Positions 60,961 to 64,000 of a DNA stretch of 64,000 bases are shown here, piece after piece. Made by a program: the position numbers and the translations under genes. Numbering within the stretch: the first letter of the stretch is position 1; each line of letters opens with the position of its first letter. Under the pieces are notes generated by a model. It made no database searches, had not been told where the DNA came from, and saw only the letters and a list, made by a program, of their open reading frames with translations. Where the stretch lies: NCBI RefSeq assembly GCF_008329705.1, contig NZ_VTSX01000004.1:124001-188000 (forward strand), written 5' to 3'. Origin of the DNA: Chryseobacterium sp. SN22. Its GTDB lineage: Bacteria > Bacteroidota > Bacteroidia > Flavobacteriales > Weeksellaceae.

Positions 60961-61045
60961 AAGGGTTTGGATTATGCGGAATAACAAATATGCCGGTTAC
61001 TTTTAAGCCGGAAATTATTATTTCATATTTAAAACAAAAAATTAA

Positions 61046-61540
61046 ATGATATTCTACCATACATTCGAAGTGCGCTGGAGCGATCTTGATGCCAATAAAC
61101 ATCTGGCCAATTCATCCTATGTGCAGTATTGTGCGCAGGCCAGGATGGCTTTTATGACCAAAGAAAAAATGGGTGTTACCCAGCTGAGCCGATGGGGAAT
61201 CGGGCCGGTGATCCTGCACGAAAGATACTCGTTTTTTAAAGAGATTTATGCCGATCAGACCGTAATTGTCAGCCTGGAAATCGACGGATGTGCAGAGGAT
61301 TCCTCCATCTACCGTTTTGTACACAAGTTTTATACGCCCGACGGCGAACACTGTGCAACGGCGGAAGCCACAGGAGTGTGGATTGATATGATGCTTAGAA
61401 AAATGACGACCCCGCCGGATGATGTAGTAGAAGCCATGAACAAATACAAATCTCCTGAAACAGCAGTACTGACCAGGGAAGATTTCAAGAACCTGCCGTT
61501 CCGCCCGGAAAATATAGATCCGGCAGCATTTACGGTTTAA
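61046..61540 (+). CDS. Acyl-CoA thioesterase (4HBT hotdog family)
   Basis: A 164-residue hotdog-fold thioesterase. The catalytic region is VRWSDLDANKHLANSSYVQY (Asp in DLD, core WSDLDANKHLANSSY), followed by RYSFFKEIYADQTV and CATAEATGVWIDM. Substrate unknown. Followed by thiL after 69 bases, so perhaps in one transcript. Confidence 0.92.
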   Translation: MIFYHTFEVRWSDLDANKHLANSSYVQYCAQARMAFMTKEKMGVTQLSRWGIGPVILHERYSFFKEIYADQTVIVSLEIDGCAEDSSIYRFVHKFYTPDGEHCATAEATGVWIDMMLRKMTTPPDDVVEAMNKYKSPETAVLTREDFKNLPFRPENIDPAAFTV

Positions 61541-61609
61541 AATGTAAGGTTTTGAGTTCAAAGTTTTAATTACTCATTAGCCATTACTCATTACTTATAA
61601 ATAAAAGAT

Positions 61610-62671
61610 ATGTTTGAAGATAAAGATCCTGAACTGACGCCGATTTCCAAGCTGGGAGAATTCGGACTGATCAAACACCTGACCCGGTTTTTTCCTCTGG
61701 CCAATGATTCTTCGGAACTTGGCGTAGGAGATGACGCAGCGGTGATCAATCCCGAAGGGAAAAAGGTAGTGCTTACAACCGATGTGTTGGCCGAAGGCGT
61801 ACATTTCAACCTCGGGTACGTTCCGCTGAAGCATCTGGGTTATAAAGCCGTTGTTGTAAATCTGAGCGATATCGCTGCGATGAATGCGACGCCTACTCAG
61901 ATCCTGGTGTCCCTGGCGGTCTCCAACCGTTTTCCGGTGGAAGCACTGGAAGAAATCTATTCCGGGATACAGGCTGCATGCGGAAGATATAAAGTCGACT
62001 TAATCGGCGGAGATACAACGAGTTCCAATGCCGGTTTGGTAATGAGCATTACGGCTGTCGGAATTGAAAACGATGAAAATATCGTTAAAAGAAGCGGAGC
62101 AAAACCGAATGACCTTCTGGTAGTTACCGGTGATCTGGGAGGTGCTTATATGGGGCTTCAGATCCTGGAAAGAGAACATGCAGTTTTCCTGGCAGACCCG
62201 AACATGCAACCGGAAATGGAAGGTTACGATTATATCCTGGAAAGACAGCTGAAACCGGAAGCAAGGACGGATGTAAAAGGCATCCTGGAGCAGCTGGATA
62301 TCAGACCGACTTCCATGATCGACGTTTCGGACGGCCTGGCTTCGGAGATTCTTCATCTTTCGGATCAGTCGGGAACAGGTTTCAGGCTGTATGAAGAGAA
62401 AATCCCGATGGATAATCTCACCATTACCACAGCCGATGAATTCAACCTTAATCCGGTAATGTCTGCTTTAAGTGGGGGTGAAGATTACGAACTGCTGTTC
62501 ACGATTTCCCCTAATGATTTCGATAAAATTAAAAACCATCCGGATTTTACCATCATCGGCCATGCCGTTGCAAAAGAAGAAGGTAATTTCATGGTCGCGA
62601 GAGGTTCCAACCAGTTGGTGGCATTGACGGCGCAGGGTTGGGATGCTTTTTTGGGGAATCAGCAAGGATAG
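61610..62671 (+). CDS. thiL: Thiamine-monophosphate kinase
   Basis: ThiL phosphorylates thiamine monophosphate to the pyrophosphate cofactor. It is an AIR-synthase-type ATP-grasp-like fold of 353 residues: GVGDDAAVINP, TTDVLAEGVHF, VNLSDIAAM, LIGGDTTSS and MIDVSDGLASEI. The C-terminal SGGEDYELLFT is the family's substrate motif. A terminator follows. Confidence 0.95.
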   Translation: MFEDKDPELTPISKLGEFGLIKHLTRFFPLANDSSELGVGDDAAVINPEGKKVVLTTDVLAEGVHFNLGYVPLKHLGYKAVVVNLSDIAAMNATPTQILVSLAVSNRFPVEALEEIYSGIQAACGRYKVDLIGGDTTSSNAGLVMSITAVGIENDENIVKRSGAKPNDLLVVTGDLGGAYMGLQILEREHAVFLADPNMQPEMEGYDYILERQLKPEARTDVKGILEQLDIRPTSMIDVSDGLASEILHLSDQSGTGFRLYEEKIPMDNLTITTADEFNLNPVMSALSGGEDYELLFTISPNDFDKIKNHPDFTIIGHAVAKEEGNFMVARGSNQLVALTAQGWDAFLGNQQG

Positions 62672-62694
62672 ATAATCTTATTGTTTAGATATTA

Positions 62695-62724
62695 AAAAAA
62701 CCACTGCAATGGCGGTGGTTTTTT
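62695..62724. terminator. Terminator after thiL
   Basis: AAAAAACCACTGC and GCGGTGGTTTTTT form a stem with an AATG loop and a T run, between convergent genes. Confidence 0.85.
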
Positions 62725-62744
62725 GTATCTTATTTTTTCCGGGA

Positions 62745-63032
62745 TTAATCCTTTTTAATATCAGCTTTTGTATCCTGATAAGTTTTATCTACTGCATTTG
62801 CTCCCTTCTTGGCTGTTTTCTTCGTCCATTTTGCTGCATCTTTTACCCCTTTTTTGGTAGCATCATACCCTTTTTTAGCTGTTTTGCCAGTCCATTCTGC
62901 GCCATCTTTAGCAGCCTTGCCTACTGTTTTAGCATCTTTTTTTATTTCCTGCTTTACTGAATTAGTTTTTTGTGCTGATATGCCGATTCCGAATAAAAGA
63001 ACCACGGCGACTGAATATAATCTCTTTTTCAT
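62745..63032 (-). CDS. Secreted Lys/Ala-rich repeat protein
   Basis: A 95-residue protein from ATG 63032 with a signal peptide (ending ISAQ) and a mature part composed of repeats of the type K-x-A-K-x-G-A-x-W-x-G/K-K-T-A-K-K-G-Y. AKWTKKTAKKGANAV and EWTGKTAKKGYDATKKG are examples. The repeats are strongly basic and helical, recalling histone H1 or LEA-like tails. Possibly a stress or envelope protein; no known family identified. Confidence 0.7.
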   Translation of the reverse strand: MKKRLYSVAVVLLFGIGISAQKTNSVKQEIKKDAKTVGKAAKDGAEWTGKTAKKGYDATKKGVKDAAKWTKKTAKKGANAVDKTYQDTKADIKKD

Positions 63033-63164
63033 TTTAAATTTTTTTGTTTCAAAAGTTTTCAAAAATTAGATCATTAATTTATAAAAAAAATTGTGATATT
63101 TTATAATGTTGAATTTATAAAATGATCTGTAGCAAGTTTGTATTGTTAAGTAAATTTAAATATT

Positions 63165-63196
63165 CAAAAACCAGTGTCTGCAGTGGTTTTTTTTAA
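63165..63196 (-). terminator. Hairpin downstream of a small lipoprotein remnant
   Basis: AAAAACCA and TGGTTTTT pair, with further G-C/T-A pairs after a mismatch. It lies just downstream, on the minus strand, of the remnant at 63234. Confidence 0.5.
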
Positions 63197-63233
63197 GTTT
63201 CAATTGATCAACAATTCTGGATTTTCGTAATTT

Positions 63234-63402
63234 TCATTGATGACTTTTTAAAGTTTTAATCTGCTTTTCGTTTACGGAATTTATTGCCAGCCATTCTTCT
63301 TTGTCCACCTTTGGTTTTGGGGATTTACTGCAATGAACACGAAAAAATAAGAAATACGCTTACAATATTCATTTTGTTTTTGAAAAGGCTTTTGAAATTC
63401 AT
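63234..63402 (-). pseudogene. Remnant of a small lipoprotein gene (frameshift)
   Basis: Reading from ATG 63402 or 63372 on the minus strand gives MNIVSVFLIFSCS, a lipoprotein-like signal, and then a stop. A shift of one base near 63325 gives SKSPKPKVDKEEWLAINSVN, continuing to a stop at 63234. The joined peptide of about 45-55 residues looks like a small lipoprotein. A hairpin lies just downstream. The rest of the gap 63063-63477 shows no other gene. Confidence 0.35.
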
Positions 63403-63432
63403 GTAGATTAATTTTAATATTTTTGAAAATTC

Positions 63433-63459
63433 AAAAACCAGCTCAATTGAGCTGGTTTT
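63433..63459. terminator. Perfect palindromic terminator after pepT
   Basis: AAAACCAGCTCAA is followed by its own reverse complement with no loop: a 26-base palindrome, 19 bases after the pepT stop. Confidence 0.75.
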
Positions 63460-63477
63460 CTATCTGGATGTTAAGAT

Positions 63478-64000
63478 TTATGCTTTAGCAATATTCAAAA
63501 TTACTTCCATGGCTTTCTGCATGCTTTCCAGCGCCACATATTCATATGGTCCGTGGAAATTGATCCCGCCGGCGAAAATATTCGGGCAAGGCAGTCCCAT
63601 ATAAGATAGCTGGGCGCCATCGGTTCCTCCGCGGATGGCTTTGATCTTCGGTTCGATCCCCGCTTCTTTCATCGCTTTGGCAGCAAGATCCACAATGTGC
63701 ATTTTGCCTTCAAACTGCTGCTTCATGTTTCTATATTGCTCTTTAATTTCGATTTCAGCAGTTCCTTCACCATGCTTCTGATTAAATTCAGCGATTTTTT
63801 CTTCCATGAATTTCTTCCTGGCTTCAAACTTATCCGCGTCGTGGTCACGGATGATGTATTGCAGTTTCGCTTCGGAAATATCGGCGTTCAGATCCATCAA
63901 ATGATAGAACCCGTCAAAACCTTTCGTCGTAGCCGGGGTTTCGTTGGCCGGAAGCATTTGGGCAAATTCAGCAGCCAGCAATGCGGCATTTACCATTTTC
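63478..64000 (-). CDS. pepT: Peptidase T, C-terminal part (5' end outside window)
   Basis: The visible 174 residues are the C-terminal catalytic domain of the tripeptidase PepT (M20 family). They contain KGFDGFYHLM, RDHDADKFEARKKFM, IRGGTDGAQLSYMGLPCPN (core GGTDGAQLSYMGLP), and FHGPYEYVAL with a metal-ligand His. The frame stays open through the last base of the window, so the N-terminus with the other metal ligands lies outside. Confidence 0.93.
   Translation of the reverse strand, partial: KMVNAALLAAEFAQMLPANETPATTKGFDGFYHLMDLNADISEAKLQYIIRDHDADKFEARKKFMEEKIAEFNQKHGEGTAEIEIKEQYRNMKQQFEGKMHIVDLAAKAMKEAGIEPKIKAIRGGTDGAQLSYMGLPCPNIFAGGINFHGPYEYVALESMQKAMEVILNIAKA

Noticed and set aside
60864..61049. 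61-residue plus-strand frame upstream of the thioesterase
   Set aside because: It covers a probable dispersed element, has no protein-like composition or family, and its end overlaps the start of the real gene.
61560..61605. Tandem ATTACTCATTA-like units before thiL as a regulatory repeat
   Set aside because: Such short AT-rich repeats are frequent in intergenic DNA of this lineage, and no conserved spacing is visible.
62709..62960. Hydrophobic plus-strand frame rich in Phe and Cys
   Set aside because: It is the complement of the Lys-rich secreted protein gene; Lys codons read backwards give Phe.

Overview
The window looks like chromosomal DNA of a Bacteroidota flavobacterium, most likely Chryseobacterium or a close Weeksellaceae relative. 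Reasons: many secreted proteins end their signal peptide in Ala-Gln or Ser-Gln; genes lack Shine-Dalgarno sites; -7 boxes of the form TAnnTTTG recur, two of them with TTTG exactly 19 bp upstream; and TonB-dependent transport, TonB C-terminal-domain proteins, 2TM-domain proteins and YARHG and WG-repeat proteins are present. There is no rRNA, CRISPR array, transposase or prophage. It is a gene-dense, mostly housekeeping region with a few lineage-specific islands.

Layout. 0-2.4 kb: end of an unknown gene, rsmI and a WG-repeat protein. 2.6-4.5 kb: fabG and, convergent, a GMP reductase. 4.7-7.1 kb: a compact cassette of an Lgt-like membrane protein without the usual catalytic His, a small membrane protein and a radical SAM enzyme of the MJ0619/Tes-like type. 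7.2-11.1 kb: surE, tail-specific protease, sodC. 11.2-19.6 kb: an AraC-GyrI regulator, then a signalling island. It holds a TonB-dependent receptor with a periplasmic protein, a LytS-type histidine kinase carrying a C-terminal 2TM domain, three free-standing 2TM proteins, an isoprenylcysteine methyltransferase-like protein and a LytTR response regulator. 19.6-25 kb: unknown and membrane proteins, mnmA, an outer-membrane protein and a pair of secreted proteins. 25-33.6 kb: clpC, two glycosyltransferases, sufE, two identical tRNA-Val genes, folC and a TolC-like protein. 33.6-38.8 kb: SprT-like protein, mannose-1-phosphate guanylyltransferase, GNAT, bcp, nth, DinB-like protein and a frameshifted lipoprotein. 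38.9-46.4 kb: DUF885 lipoprotein, exbB-exbD-tonB, a fused SpmA/SpmB-type membrane protein. 46.4-51.7 kb: accD, fbaA, nadK, CBS protein, TrmH-type methyltransferase, bestrophin. 51.8-64 kb: JmjC-like cupin, mutS, three secreted TonB C-terminal-domain proteins, YARHG lipoprotein, HI0933-type flavoprotein, thioesterase, thiL, a Lys-rich secreted protein and the 3' part of pepT.

The most interesting result is regulatory. Two promoters in the signalling island (TonB receptor at 12.6 kb; 2TM/response-regulator operon at 18.1 kb) carry the same pair of direct repeats, TACnGTTCrGT, spaced exactly 21 bp. The second repeat lies 43-44 bp upstream of a TAnnTTTG -7 box in both. A degenerate copy sits at the same distance in front of the histidine-kinase gene. 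Repeat form and spacing match what is known for LytTR-domain regulators, so the locus reads as an autoregulated LytS/LytTR system that controls a TonB receptor. A second candidate system is the Lgt-like/radical SAM cassette, which could modify membrane lipids. An orphan promoter-terminator unit at 50.15-50.25 kb may encode a small RNA.
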